A stretch of DNA of 64,000 bases from NCBI GenBank assembly GCA_946122785.1, contig CAMGYJ010000002.1, positions 69,217,703 to 69,281,702 on the forward strand, read 5' to 3'. The position numbers were made by a program, and so were the translations under genes. The notes beneath the pieces are model-generated. The model saw nothing but the letters and a program-made list of their open reading frames with translations. It did not search any database and was not told the origin of the DNA. Shown in pieces: positions 10,301 through 23,228 of this stretch (its first letter is position 1; every line of letters starts with the position of its first letter). Source of the DNA: Linum tenue. Lineage: Eukaryota; Streptophyta; Magnoliopsida; Malpighiales; Linaceae.

Positions 10301-12527
10301 GATCAATCCATGGATCCAAATGACAAATTACGATTTGGTACCTATATTTTTTATATTTTACATTTTGGTACCTAAAATTTATATTTTTATACAAAAAATA
10401 TCATTGGAAAATTACATTTTGGTACCTAAAATTTTTCGTTATGACATTTTAGTACCTAAACTTTTCAAAATTTACATTTTGGTCCAAGCCTTGGATGTTA
10501 TTTGGATTCATGGATCAATCCACCAATCCATTGGATCCAATCCATGAATCCACCAATCCATTGGATCCAATCCATTTGATCCATGGATCCACGAATCCAA
10601 TCCACGAATCCACGAATCCGATCCAATTGCCACCTCTAGTCAGTGGGGTGATAAACAGTTACGCCGGTTTAACCGCTAACTGACAATTAATGGTTAAAAA
10701 CTTAAAATGTCCTCCGCTAGGGAGAATGCGGGTCTTTTACAGAAGACCAATCTCTTATCGAGTTACCAAATCATAAGTAATTAATAAACGACCGTTAGCA
10801 ATTAAACCGATTAGTAATTGATACGAGTTACTAACCACTCAAAATAGGCTATCCGCCACACTCATTGAAGGAAAAAACTCCCCTGACCATTTTGCACGCA
10901 CTTACTCCAATCTCCTTGTCTTCTTAGCTCAAATGAAGAATGAAGCGACTATGAACGACTTCGATGTTGTCGACACCGTAAGCCCTCTTTTATTTTACGT
11001 GGACGGAAAAAGGAGAAAAGAGGTGGAGACTGGGGGTCGATTATTCGCGTGTGAAGGAGAATAGGGTGTATTCTTCCTTCCATTGGTTCACAGAGAGGGT
11101 GAGTTTGTTTTTTTATTTGCGGAGGAAAAAAGAGAGGCGAGAAGACGAAATTGAAGAAAAGAAGGAAGTGTGCTGCTAGCGAGTCAGATCAGGTCCTTAA
11201 GGCCTAATCCTTAAGGAAGATCTTAAACCATCTCCAGCCAATAGGAGAAGGGGAGAGAAAAACATTAGTAATAATTAGTTAACTACCTAAAAGAGTAAGA
11301 TTGGAATATAATAAAACTTTAATGTGATTAATAATTAAAAAGGAAAACAGTAGAAACCATGTTTGCGATACCTCACTATTGATTTGAAAATTCATATCGG
11401 AAAAATCGGCCTCCTCCGAACCCTAAAATGGCTGCAAACCCGTCGCTGGCTAGCCATCGCGTTCTGGGTGCAATCCCGACCTGGAGCCACTACATCGTGG
11501 CTGGGTCACATCGTCGTCAAGTCACGACTGCGTAAGTTTAATAATGTAGCTTATTATTATTGAAAACCGTATTTTGTTAAAATGCAAAAAGTGGAACAAT
11601 GTTATTATGTTAATAATGTAGCTTGACGGTGCATATCTTGCGGAGCTGGCGCCAGTAGTCGTCGTAGGGGGCAAACACGATGTCGGTGCAGCCGTAGGCG
11701 AGGATGTCGGCGGAGTGGGCGGGAGGCCTTTGGGAGAAGTTGACGTCGTGGGTCTTCAAGAAGGCCTCTGCAGCTCCGACTGATCCAGCCGGTCTGCAGC
11801 TCCGACTGATCCAGCGAAGCAGCCGGCGTAGCAGGAATGGAGAAGAGGAGGTCCATAAGGCCTGCCGGCATCCAGCGAAGCAGCCGGCATAGCAGGAGCG
11901 GGAAAGAGGAGGTCCTTACAGAAACCGGGAGCGTCGACGTCGGACGGAGAGACTTACTGTCGTGATCGGGAAGGGAGGAACAAAAGACGAAATTTCAATA
12001 CTAATTAGGGTTGGGTAAATTGGCCAACATGTGGGTAAACTCCTTATTAGGGTAATTATTATAATTTTAATATTAATTACAATCCCCTAAATACCTTTAT
12101 TAACTAATTAACATATAACTTCCTACAACTAACTAAAAATAGAGTTTATTTAAGTTTTTCCTTAAGGATTAGGCCTTAAGGATCTGAACTCAGGCCCATT
12201 CCCTCTTCCAAGCGGGTAGGTGGTCAACCGCTATAATAGTAGCTAATGGCACCGATGACTGACGGTTAATCACAGAGTCAGAGCCTTAACAGATCACCTA
12301 TCAATAATAATTTTTTGATTGGCGGCTAACTGTTAAACGCATTATCGATTAACGTTTAACCCCTAGGGCCTAGATATAAGGCCGTCTTTCCTACACTGCC
12401 GGGGAAAAAAGGGAATAAAGAGCAATGCAGGAATGAATGAAATTTGCCTGCGAGAGAGCTCCAGAATCCGAACTCTTTTGGCCGGGGAATCATCGCCGCA
12501 ACCCAAAACCGCCAGTATCCCACACAT
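7396..12527 (-). CDS. Asparagine synthetase [glutamine-hydrolysing], copy A
   Basis: Eleven exons on the minus strand: 12527-12448, 10086-9948, 9865-9770, 9637-9496, 9379-9189, 9098-8937, 8651-8214, 8121-8041, 7948-7862, 7759-7652 and 7557-7396. Phases match throughout, giving about 561 residues. Exon 1 encodes [10 protein letters not shown]; the exposed Cys2 is the glutaminase nucleophile. The synthetase half carries the ATP-pyrophosphatase loop SGGLDSS near residue 233 and SGEGSDE further on. The enzyme moves the amide nitrogen of glutamine to aspartate with ATP in the cytosol, central to nitrogen transport. Exon 1 ends CAG|GCAAAT, so intron 1 (2,361 bp) is of GC-AG type; it contains two transposons. 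The C-terminus is shorter than in copy B. HHEFHF of copy B reads HHESTF here. I see no stop or frameshift. Confidence 0.88.
10175..10638. mobile_element. hAT-type MITE in intron 1 of asparagine synthetase A
   Basis: The termini are inverted repeats starting TAGAGGTGGCAATT, flanked on both sides by the identical 8-bp word GTCAGTGG (10167-10174 and 10639-10646), the hAT signature. The interior is built of short 'aatccatggatcc' words and several copies of 'ttttggtacctaaa'. No coding capacity. Confidence 0.9.
11194..12182. mobile_element. Pack-type TIR element with a captured P450 fragment, in intron 1 of asparagine synthetase A
   Basis: A perfect 25-bp inverted repeat (beginning TCCTTAAGGCCTAATCC) sits at 11194-11218 and 12158-12182. 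The repeats may extend outward a little ('cagatc' on both sides). No clean target duplication was found, so the superfamily is open. The interior is AT-rich except for 11620-11930, which is GC-rich and holds a gene fragment and tandem repeats. No transposase. Confidence 0.75.
11622..11772 (-). pseudogene. Captured cytochrome P450 (CYP71-like) fragment
   Basis: About 50 codons on the minus strand read [17 protein letters not shown], then [18 protein letters not shown] and [14 protein letters not shown]. This is the segment around the B-C region of CYP71-family P450s, where [15 protein letters not shown] is highly conserved. The match stops abruptly after VK at 11622, where AT-rich element sequence begins. 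Upstream (11773-11925) are tandem copies of 'gcagctccgactgatccag' and of a ~60-bp unit containing 'atccagcgaagcagccggc'. It lacks the heme-binding part and cannot be functional as a P450. Confidence 0.8.
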
Positions 12528-13167
12528 GATTGTCTCCTTTCTTCGTCTTCTTTTTCCTTCACTACTTTCTGAAGGGAAAGCTCTGGAAGAATGATGGGAT
12601 GCTCGAAAGGGTTAACTATGGTGATGGTGGCAGTCTGAGACTCGTACTACTGAGAGATGGAGGGAAGGAGAGCTGAACACGTAGCAGTAGTAAGCAGAGT
12701 TTTATGGTTGAGTTGGTTTCTTCCTTTCCCGCCACGTACACACAATAGCCTCCAGCAGGCCAGCAAGTTGGCAATTGCATGCCCAAACTATACACCTCGT
12801 CATCACATGTGCTTCTCATTTGGCGCAATCGTCAATTTCTTTCAGCAAACAGAAAGAGCATAAACATGGTAACATGACCAAAGCTTTACTACATACACAA
12901 ATCGAATCCTGCATATATTTACCTTATGTACAACTCCAAACAGATCTTGAACAACAGACGGACAGATTACACACCTTATAATACAAAACCAACAAGAGGC
13001 AACAGTACAAATACACATTCCCAATAACAGCACATGGGATCAGATTCAATTCTAGAGGGCACGCTAAGATAAACCTATGCCATACAATCATCTCTCACTA
13101 CGGATTTTCACAATGCATAACAGAACCAGTAAGCTGGTTTGTTTGCCTAGCCAGCCTACGGTAGATA
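12528..13167. promoter_or_regulatory. Upstream region of asparagine synthetase A and 3' flank of copy B
   Basis: Only 640 bp separate the copy A start codon from the copy B stop codon, so promoter and terminator signals of the two tandem genes must share this stretch. No clear TATA box or named motif stands out. Confidence 0.45.
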
Positions 13168-15625
13168 TTAGCCATGGATCGCCACCTCCTTGGCACTCAC
13201 TTCCATCATCCGCGGCAGCACGTTGTTGTTGATCATCTTTGAAGAAGACACCTTGGCAGCCTGAGCAGCAGCACTGCCGCCGGTGTCAGCATAAGCTGAG
13301 AGATGAACTCCCAGTGCAGCTCTACCCGAGGGGTCTAGATTGTTTGACCAAGAAGCGTCCCATTCCACAGCTTTGGCCGTGCTGCATGCCACACTGGCTC
13401 CTCCGGGAACGGTTAGACTGGCAGAGTTCTGGTGAAATGATTCAATCAATGGAGTCAGATTAGGGGTGTTACAGGTGGTCTAAGATCCGTTCATGTTTTT
13501 CTGAAGTTTTGAGTTGGGTTTTTTATTACCTGAGGGAAGAACCTCTCGAAGATCATTCTGTAGTAGTATGCTTCTTTGGTGTTTGGGGTGTTGTGTGGGA
13601 AGATGAATTCCGCATTTTGCATCATTTTATCCGTCACCTGGGAGGCGAATCAGTCGAACAAGTAACAAACACATAAGAATACAGTTGATTTCAACCAAAA
13701 ACCAGGAGTTGATGGCATGAAAGTTGAAAGTTCAAGTGCATACATGTAGAGCAGCATGAGCTTTGAGGCCATCAATCCAGCTATAGCCAACACCGTCACT
13801 GAATTGCTCTTTCTGCCTGTATAGAATATGCTGTTGAACGGAAACCGGATGGATCAATTTTAAACTCCTACCATTTGTCAATCTAAATCAACCCTACAGA
13901 AGCAAAAATCATGTGTCAACAAAATCAAACCTACCTTAGGCAGATAAGGATGGTCTTCATCGTCGAAGGCTTTCCTAAGAACCCATTTCTCAATCCTTCC
14001 TTCCTCCGGCCTAATCTGAAATGACCCACACCAAAAAAAGAAAAAGAAGAAAACTTTAAGCCAAAAGAAACCAATCGTAATTGCAAACTGAGGCATACAT
14101 ACATATGTACATATACATACCATCTTCCACTGAGGGTCGATAGCCATGGCAACATTGATGAAGTCCTTGTCCAAGAATGGGACACGAGCTTCCAACCCCC
14201 AAGCAGATGTAGATTTGTTGGCTCTCAAACAATCATACTGATGAAGTGCTTTGATCTTGTGACATGTCTCGCGATGAAACTCCTCCTTATTAGGAGCCTT
14301 GTGGAAGTAGAGATACCCACCAAAAATTTCATCAGAGCCTTCACCAGAGATCACCATCTTCACTCCCAAAGCCTTAATCTTCCTGGACATCAGGAACATG
14401 GGAGTACTTGCTCGGATAGTCGTGACATCGTATGTCTCGATGTGATAGATCACATCTTCAATCGCATCGATCCCATCTTGAACCGTGAAGTGGAACTCAT
14501 GGTGCACGGTTCCCAGATAGTCTGCAACCTCCCTTGCAGCTTTCAAGTCAGGGGAACCCTGCCGATAGCAAAGAAGCTGCAGTAAGGAACTACTGAAAGA
14601 CACTTAAACACAACAGGGAAAGATGGGACATTTCGTAGATTTTCACCTCAAGACCAACACAGAAGGAATGAAGCTGGGAACCCCATTGTTTTGCTGCTTT
14701 AGTTCCAGCCAAGTGCCTAGCTGTGATGGAAGCAACCAGGGAGGAATCCAGTCCCCCGGAGAGAAGAACACCAAAAGGGACATCAGTCATCAATCTCTTG
14801 ATCACAGCCTGCGGTAAAAAACAGCAAGAACAATAAGTACCATCCAATCACAAATCACTTGGAGGGAAAGGAAGGAATGGCCTTTACATTCTCAAAAGCG
14901 CGCCTCAGAACAAGTGGGTCGTAGGGAGAGGAAGGAATGGCCTCGGAGAACCAAATCGGGTTGTACCAGCGCCTGAATCCGCCGTTCTTGCTTGAGTAGA
15001 GATGCCCAGGAGGGAAACACTGGAAATGCTCACAATCATCATTCAAACCCTTGAGTTCGGACGAAATCCAAATCGAACCTGGAGAAAACCCAACCAATTG
15101 CGTCAGTAACAGTTTTTAATTTCTCGCCGGCAAATTCCACCGAGAGAAAATTATACCGTCGAGCCCCCAGCCGATGTAGAGGGAGGTGATGCCGACGGCG
15201 TCCCGAGCGACGATGAAGCTGTTGTCACGAGTATCCAATAGCACGAACGAGAACATCCCGTCCAGCATGTCGACGAAATCTTCCCCATACTCCTCGTACT
15301 AGAGAAATTTAACAAGGGTAAAGAAGATAAAAATTCACAATTCGGCGAAAAGGAAATCTAGCCCGGGGCAAGGAAAGGGGGGCGAATTACCAGATGGGCG
15401 ATGACGTCGCAGTCGCTGCCGGTGCGGAACTTGTGATTGGGCAGTCGCTTCCGCAGCTGCTCGTGGTTGTAAATTTCGCCGTTGACGGTGACGACGATGG
15501 CTTTGTCCTCGTTGTAGAGAGGCTGGTCGCCGGAAGCAGGGTCGATGATGGCCAGCCTTTGATGGGCCAGGAAACAGTCTCCGTGCTGGTACAGCCCGCT
15601 CCAGTCCGGCCCACGGTGCTTCAGC
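13168..15625 (-). CDS. Asparagine synthetase, copy B; exon 1 not found (5'-truncated)
   Basis: Nine exons on the minus strand: 15625-15391, 15298-15157, 15078-14888, 14808-14647, 14558-14121, 14015-13935, 13830-13744, 13637-13530 and 13428-13168. They encode 567 residues from [16 protein letters not shown] to the stop, with no stop or frameshift. The synthetase motifs SGGLDSS and SGEGSDE and the substrate loop [11 protein letters not shown] are intact. The exon that should precede 15625 (MCGILAV..., with the catalytic Cys) was not seen anywhere between 15626 and the RPS3 gene, and an in-frame stop lies just upstream of the first exon. The first visible exon fuses copy A exons 2 and 3 without their intron. 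As read, the product could at best use ammonia, not glutamine. The C-terminal tail is longer than in copy A. Confidence 0.85.
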
Positions 15626-15883
15626 CTGTTTGTTTATTGTAATTAATTCCCACCATAGATCAGTCAAACAAAAGCAAAAACCGCAAAGAAAGCAATAAAG
15701 AATTCTTCTTCTTCGTGATTAGGTTTAGATTAGATTAATCACAAATTTGTGAGGGCAGGATTAATTTTCAACAAGCACACGAAGCTTTCACTCTTATAAG
15801 TTATAAACCATCACCATCACAATCACAATGGGTCAATTTCATCCTTTTTCTATTTTCTCCAATATAGCAAATAAATAAAAACA

Positions 15884-16680
15884 CTAGGAAGGAAGCCCGC
15901 GCTTCGCGGCGGGTAGATCATCTTGGAAGTGTGGTACTTTTTAGTGGAAATTGGCATATAAATCTGAATAATTTGTACAGATTCAAATGTTGCATTATAA
16001 ATAAACATCAGGCAATGAATTTGCTAAATCTTGCAAACCCGGTGTTTCTATCTAAAGGAGTTGTTTCTAATAAACGTTGTTTAAAAGAGCAGTAATTGGT
16101 GATTGTGAGATAAGTCAATGTATGATAGCGCTTTTTGGAAATGTTGGAGAAGTGTACATATTCACCCTAAAATAATGGTTATGCAAGCATTCAAAACAGT
16201 AAAGGCAATATGTTAGTTAGTTAACAGTAAGTTTCTTGTTTGTGGTATGGATGATGATACTGTTGGTTGGATGATACATGTGCGTGTTGATGTTTGTTTG
16301 GCCTATTGCTGAGGTGGGTTGTGGCCGGCCATTGAAAGGATAGTGAACTCTAAAGGGGTTTGAGGTAAGGATCCAAATTTTGGGAGTTGAACGTCAAATG
16401 AAAACCAGCGGCCATTGAGGTTGACAATTTCTGGAGGGAAATATCCATGTTGTTGAGGGTAACGCGCTAACAGTTCAGTGGCTGTAACTTGAAGTAAATA
16501 CTCAGCTGTCTTCCCAAACATGATAAAGCATGCCGATCCCTCATTATACCCTTCATCTCATCCCATGCTTCAATAGGATGCTGTCTATTTCTCCTCCTTT
16601 TCGTGCATAATTTATCCCACTAAACGAGAGCATAATCCGAAAACTCTAGGGCAACCATCGACAAAAAAAAGCTTTAGACA
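15884..16680 (-). mobile_element. Helitron, 3' terminus certain, 5' end not located
   Basis: On the minus strand the sequence ends with a GC-rich hairpin (CCCGCCGCGAAGCGCGGG) about 10 nt before CTAG, followed by T. This is the textbook plant Helitron 3' end. The CTAG is at 15884-15887 and the body extends to higher coordinates. It contains an RPA-like coding fragment, as plant Helitrons often do. The 5' TC end was not identified; the limit given is the start of the next element. Confidence 0.75.
16303..16551 (-). pseudogene. RPA1-like OB-fold fragment inside the Helitron
   Basis: Reading on the minus strand gives EGYNEGSACFIMFGKTAEYLL, then ATELLARYPQQHGYFPPEIV and FSFDVQLPKFG. This resembles the C-terminal OB fold (Rep factor-A C) of plant RPA1-like proteins carried by Helitrons. 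The frame opens after a stop near 16555 and ends at 16303. It is much too short for a full protein and is not closely similar to the RPA1 gene at 20.6 kb. Confidence 0.55.
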
Positions 16681-16685
16681 TTTGT

Positions 16686-17185
16686 TAGGGATGGCAGTAG
16701 AACCCGAATTTACCCGACCCAACCCGGTCAACGCGGGTAAAACCCACTTTGACGGATTGCGGGCTGGATTTGGGTTTAAACCCTCTATTCATTTGCGGGT
16801 TTGGGTTGGGTTTAGCTATATCCAACCCGTGGATACCCGCATCCAAGTCCATACCCCCCACGACCCACAAAATCCTTAACTAATTAAATATAATTTTTAA
16901 ACTAATTCCTCGTACGTTCAATTAATTATATTATTTGTGGATTTTTATCTTTAATATTGAACAATTAGTAATTTAGAATGAATGATTTGTGAGTTAGTGC
17001 GTATATAGTAGACAAAAGTAGTGAACACTAGTGTAATTGCATCTTTGTACATAAACCCGCGAATATCCAACATGTTGGGTTGGGTTTAAGTTTTCTGAAT
17101 CTAGTGAATTTTACCGCGGTTTTTTTGACGGACAAACTCATAGATTTGGATTCGGAATAACCCGCTTCGACCCGACCCATTGCTA
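16686..17185. mobile_element. hAT-like MITE of the TAGGGATGGCA type
   Basis: Left end TAGGGATGGCAG followed by 'acccgacccaaccc'; right end, read inverted, TAGCAATGGGTCGGGT. The flanking octamers (acatttgt and ggatttct) match only 5 of 8, so the target duplication is uncertain. The interior is AT-rich without coding capacity. Confidence 0.55.
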
Positions 17186-17300
17186 GGATTTCTTCCCCTG
17201 ACCGGTAAACAAAGGCTTTGTTGTTCTATATCTTTAACTTTAAGCCCAATGTTAAGGGCTCAGAGTCCAAAATTACCATCCAGTCTAACAACCCATCATC

Positions 17301-17391
17301 AGGCCCAGCAAAACCCTAAAGAACGATTGATTGACAACCGTCGATTGCCACCTCCTATGCGAGTATAAAGCTTCCTTTGGCGCTAGGGTTT
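17301..17391 (+). promoter_or_regulatory. RPS3 promoter: site II motif, two telo-boxes, TATA
   Basis: AGGCCCA (17301-17307) is followed directly by AAACCCTAA (17311-17319). TATAAAG lies at 17364-17370, and an inverted telo-box CTAGGGTTT at 17383-17391, close to the expected transcription start. The pairing of site II elements with telo-boxes is the known signature of plant ribosomal-protein promoters and fits the gene downstream. Confidence 0.7.
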
Positions 17392-17485
17392 TGGCTCTCT
17401 GCAGTTTGCACAAACTGAAACCATCGCCGGCTTATATATCTGATAAAGCGCCTCCCGACCTATTCATCCTGCTTCCTGCTACAAG

Positions 17486-19357
<1,872 letters not shown>

Positions 19358-19740
19358 AACCCATCTTTTGAGTCGCTCTGTTCAATGGCTGGACAACATC
19401 TAAAATGTTTGCATGTTGAGGGGATGTTTTTAGTTTTGATGTCTACCTAGTATCTGTTTTGATAATTCTTGTGATAAATTTTGTTATGATAGATACCGGA
19501 TATGCTATTTCAAGTGAACTCTATCGGTTGTGTGTTAACATTTAAGATAGCCAGGTTGCCTATTTATAATTCCTGCATTTCTGTTCTTTTTGGTTTTCTA
19601 TCCCATAAATAATTACCGTGACAGTCTTTAAGCCTCCTAGCACTCTTGAATTATGGTTACAACTTGCAACAAGAGTAGCCTTGTCGGACAAACCATACTT
19701 AAAAAGCAGATGTTCCTTTTCCTAGACGGTAATTATAGTT

Positions 19741-20075
19741 GCGGGTAAATTGCAAGTGTTGGTCAGTACTAAAATATTGTTTGGTCATTAAAAGTGTTTA
19801 AAATAACTCATTTGGGCGCAAATAACTCGTTTGATTGCGTTTTACTGAAATGAGTTATTTAGACAGTGAGTTATTTACGAGTCATGTGTTATTTCGAAAT
19901 AACTTGTTTTATCACTCTGCTTTTACCAAATACCACATGTCAAATACCACATTTGCATGGTTCTACCAAACGAGATACTTTATTTCAATTACCACTGAAA
20001 TATCACAGGAGCAATAAATGAGTTATTTGACTCTACAAATACCACATTGACAATTAACCCATCCAAACGATCCTT
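19741..20075. repeat. Repetitive AT-rich segment, MITE-like
   Basis: The left end 'taaattgcaagtgttggtca' resembles the terminal sequence of the Mutator-like element at 59551, so it may be a lone end of that family. The following part has repeated 'aaataactcatttg' and 'caaataccacat' words and ends near 'ccatccaaacgatcctta'. No target duplication was resolved. The remaining sequence between 19358 and 20613 is RPS3 3' UTR and RPA1 leader. Confidence 0.4.
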
Positions 20076-20613
20076 AATTTTTTTCTTATGCTACCAAGTA
20101 CTCTTAATATTAAACAACAATATATGTACCTTTCAAAACACTCTCTAAGTTAAGAATCTATATTGACTCTCTTACAAGATCAATTCTCGAAATCACATTG
20201 CGAGTTTAGATTCACTCATCACGAAGTCCAAACTAGCGGGTCTTGCTAGTTTGAAATTCAAATTGACAAACAAGAAAGGTCATAATGGTAAATAGAATCT
20301 GCATTATACAACACGCACAGCCTGCCTGCTTGGTGCTGATTTTCAAATCTCATACCGAAATATATAAACTCGAGTCGGTTATCTTTTTTACGAACCCCAA
20401 CCCCCGCCATTTTCAAGCTCCGATTCGCAGACGCAGAGTCGTCGGGCCTGCTCCTTCTCTCTCACGGATCGTCGTATTCGGAACCTCCATTTTTGCTCGC
20501 TCAAGGTGTCATTACTGGAAGCTGAAGCAAATTGTATCTTCGTCTAATTACCGTCTACCTCTCTCCCATTTTATCCAGTTGTTAGGGTTTCTGTTCTCCT
20601 CATTCGGTAACCA

Positions 20614-22947
20614 ATGTCGATCAATCTCACGCCCAACTCAATAGCCGCCATCAACGGCGGCGACTTGAACTTGAAACCGCTGGTTCAGGTTCTGGACATC
20701 AAGCAGATAGGCACCTCCCAGGAGCGGTACCGGCTACTCATCTCCGATTCCGTCTCCACTCACCACGCGATGCTCGCCACGCAGCTCAACGACCGCGTCA
20801 AGACCGGCCGCGTCAAGAAGGGATCCGTTGTTCAATTGATTGATTACATGTGCAGCGATGTTCAGAATCGCAGGTGAGTTTCTCATCTCTTATAGTGGCT
20901 TCGTCGTTACTTTTCGCGTTTGGGAAGTTGAAATGCAGAATTCGGTAGTAGTGCGTTCTTCGTTAGAGATCGAAGTACCGTGCAGCAGTTTGAAATTTCG
21001 AACTCCATTAGCAGTTAACTGTTCAATGTTCCTGGTTATTGCTCGTTTTCTGGCATGTTTTTTCCTGGTTTCTAGATAGCTATGACTTGTTCTGTTGTGT
21101 TCAATAGAAGGATAAGATTTGAGCAAGAATTTGTCTCCCACTGCTATGGTGGAATACTGAATCTACTGCTCTTGTGGTACAGGATTGTGGTTGTGCTGAA
21201 TATGGAAACTATAGTCCTAGATTGTGATATTATTGGAAACCCTAAATTGGGTGATATGACTGCTCAGAAGACAGTTTCCAATCTCAATTCAGCGCAACCA
21301 GGCAGGTCTGTCTATGACAATCGTGGTAATATGCAAAGTTTTCGTCCTGCATTCAATGCTCAAAATCCAGGAAGCAACAATATGCAAGGCCTGCAGACTA
21401 ATCCTTTGCTCCAAAGTCAAGGTATGCAAGGTTCGCACCCTATGTTGATGGTTCCAAATGGAAGCAATGGTGTACTGAGATCAGCTACTGGGAAGAATAA
21501 TAATAATACACAGACTTATGCACCTACAGTTCAACCTCCATACCAACCCCCTCCAAGTTATAGAAACCAAGGGCCAATTATGAAGAATGAAGCACCAGCT
21601 CGAGTGATTCCAATTTCTGCTCTGAATCCGTACCAGGGACGATGGGCTATCAAGGCCCGAGTGACTGCAAAAGGCGATCTACGTCGTTACAACAATGCCA
21701 AGGGAGATGGCAAGGTCTTCTCCTTTGACCTTCTTGATTCTGATGGAGGGGAAATTAGAGCCACCTGCTTCAATGCTGTTGTTGACCGCTTCTATGATGT
21801 TATAGAGGTAGGGAGAGTCTACTTGATCTCGAAGGGTGGTCTGAAGCCAGCTCAGAAGAATTTCAATCATCTAAAGAATGAATGGGAGATATTTCTTGAG
21901 GCAGCTTCGACTGTCGATCTTTGTCCTGAAGAAGATGGTGGTTCTATACCACAGCAACAGTTTGATTTTAAGCCAATCAGCGAGATAGAGAGTGCTGAAA
22001 ACAATTCCATACTCGATATAATTGGCATCGTGATATCTGTGAACCCCTCAGTCCCTATCCTGAGAAAGAATGGCATGGAGACTCAACGAAGAACTGTGGG
22101 TATGAAGGACAGTTCAGGTAAAAGTGTTGAGCTTACTCTTTGGGGAGATTTCTGCAATAAGGAAGGTCAGAATCTGCAAGAGTTGGTTGATTCGGAGATG
22201 TTTCCTGTTTTAGCTGTCAAAACAGGAAAAGTCAGTGACTTCACCGGGAAATCAGTGGGGACAATTTCTTCTACTCAGCTGTTCATAAATCCAGACATTC
22301 CTGAAGCTCATGTCCTGAGCGATTGGTTTGCCCGAATTGGCCAGAACTCTGCTGCTGTGTCCATTTCCAGGGACTTGGTGCCTTCAGGGTCCAAGAACGA
22401 GATCAGGAAAACTGTATCTCAAATCAAAGAGGAAGGTCTTGGAAGATCAGACAAGCCAGACTGGGTCACCGTGAAGGCTACCATAACCTATTTCAAACTG
22501 GACTCGTTCTGCTATCCAGCTTGTCCATTGATGATAGGGGACAGGCAGTGTAACAAGAAGGCGACGAGATCAGGAACACGATGGGTATGCGACAGATGCA
22601 GTCAAGAATTCGATGAATGCGATTACAGATACCTGCTGCAGTTTCAGATTCAGGACCACACAGGGTTAGCTTGGGTTACAGCATTCCAGGAGTCCGGGGA
22701 AGAGATCATGGGTTACCCGGCGAAGGAAGTATACCAACTGAAGCACGAGGCACAGGACGAGGCGAGACTTTCAGACGTTTTCAGAAGCAGGGTGTTCTAC
22801 CCTTACCTTTTCAGGCTCAAGATCAAAGAGGAAATGTATGCCGATGAAACGAAGGTGAAGATCACCGTCGTCAGGGCCGACAAGATCGATTACTCGTCGG
22901 AGACCAGACACATGCTCGACACGATTTCCAGATTCCGCAGGTACTAA
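20614..22947 (+). CDS. RPA1: Replication protein A 70-kDa DNA-binding subunit (RPA1)
   Basis: Two exons, 20614-20873 and 21183-22947, joined AG|G, encode 674 residues. The N-terminal OB fold (residues 1-~105) starts MSINLTPNSIAAINGGD. A Gln/Asn/Pro-rich linker follows. DBD-A begins near VIPISALNPYQGRWAIKARV, then DBD-B. DBD-C holds the zinc ribbon with CYPAC near 530, QCNKK near 543 and WVCDRC near 556-559. It is the large subunit of the heterotrimer that coats single-stranded DNA in replication, repair and recombination. Plants have several RPA1 paralogs and I cannot say which one this is. It ends about 280 bp from the PsbX stop codon, tail to tail. Confidence 0.95.
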
Positions 22948-23228
22948 ATTCTCGAACACGTTTGATTCTCGATAGAGGCTGGAGCATTATTGCCCTCATC
23001 AGACTAGGGCATTTGAGTTTCACACTTCGCTTACATATATATAACCATTAGTTAGATTATCATTTACCTTCGAGGCAGAAACATTATTATCATGTAATAG
23101 CCAATAGGCATTAGGCAGAGAAGATGAACGATTGTTTTTTACTTTAGAAAGGAACCATGCAGATTACATTGAGAGCATTAACAGTAGAAATTATTACAAA
23201 AAGCAAACTGCGGCCCTCTTCTTCCCTC

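Noticed and set aside
12448..12527. The MCGILAV exon as the missing first exon of copy B
   Set aside because: It lies downstream of copy B on the same strand and upstream of copy A, so only copy A can use it in a normal transcript.
15335..15667. Minus-strand frame with an upstream ATG as an alternative start for copy B
   Set aside because: It is out of frame with the LKHRGPDW exon, and the correct frame has a stop a few bases before 15625.
21082..21182. N-terminal extension of the RPA1 second exon from the ATG at 21082
   Set aside because: An acceptor at 21183 joins in phase to the conserved N-terminal OB-fold exon, and the sequence before it has no RPA similarity.
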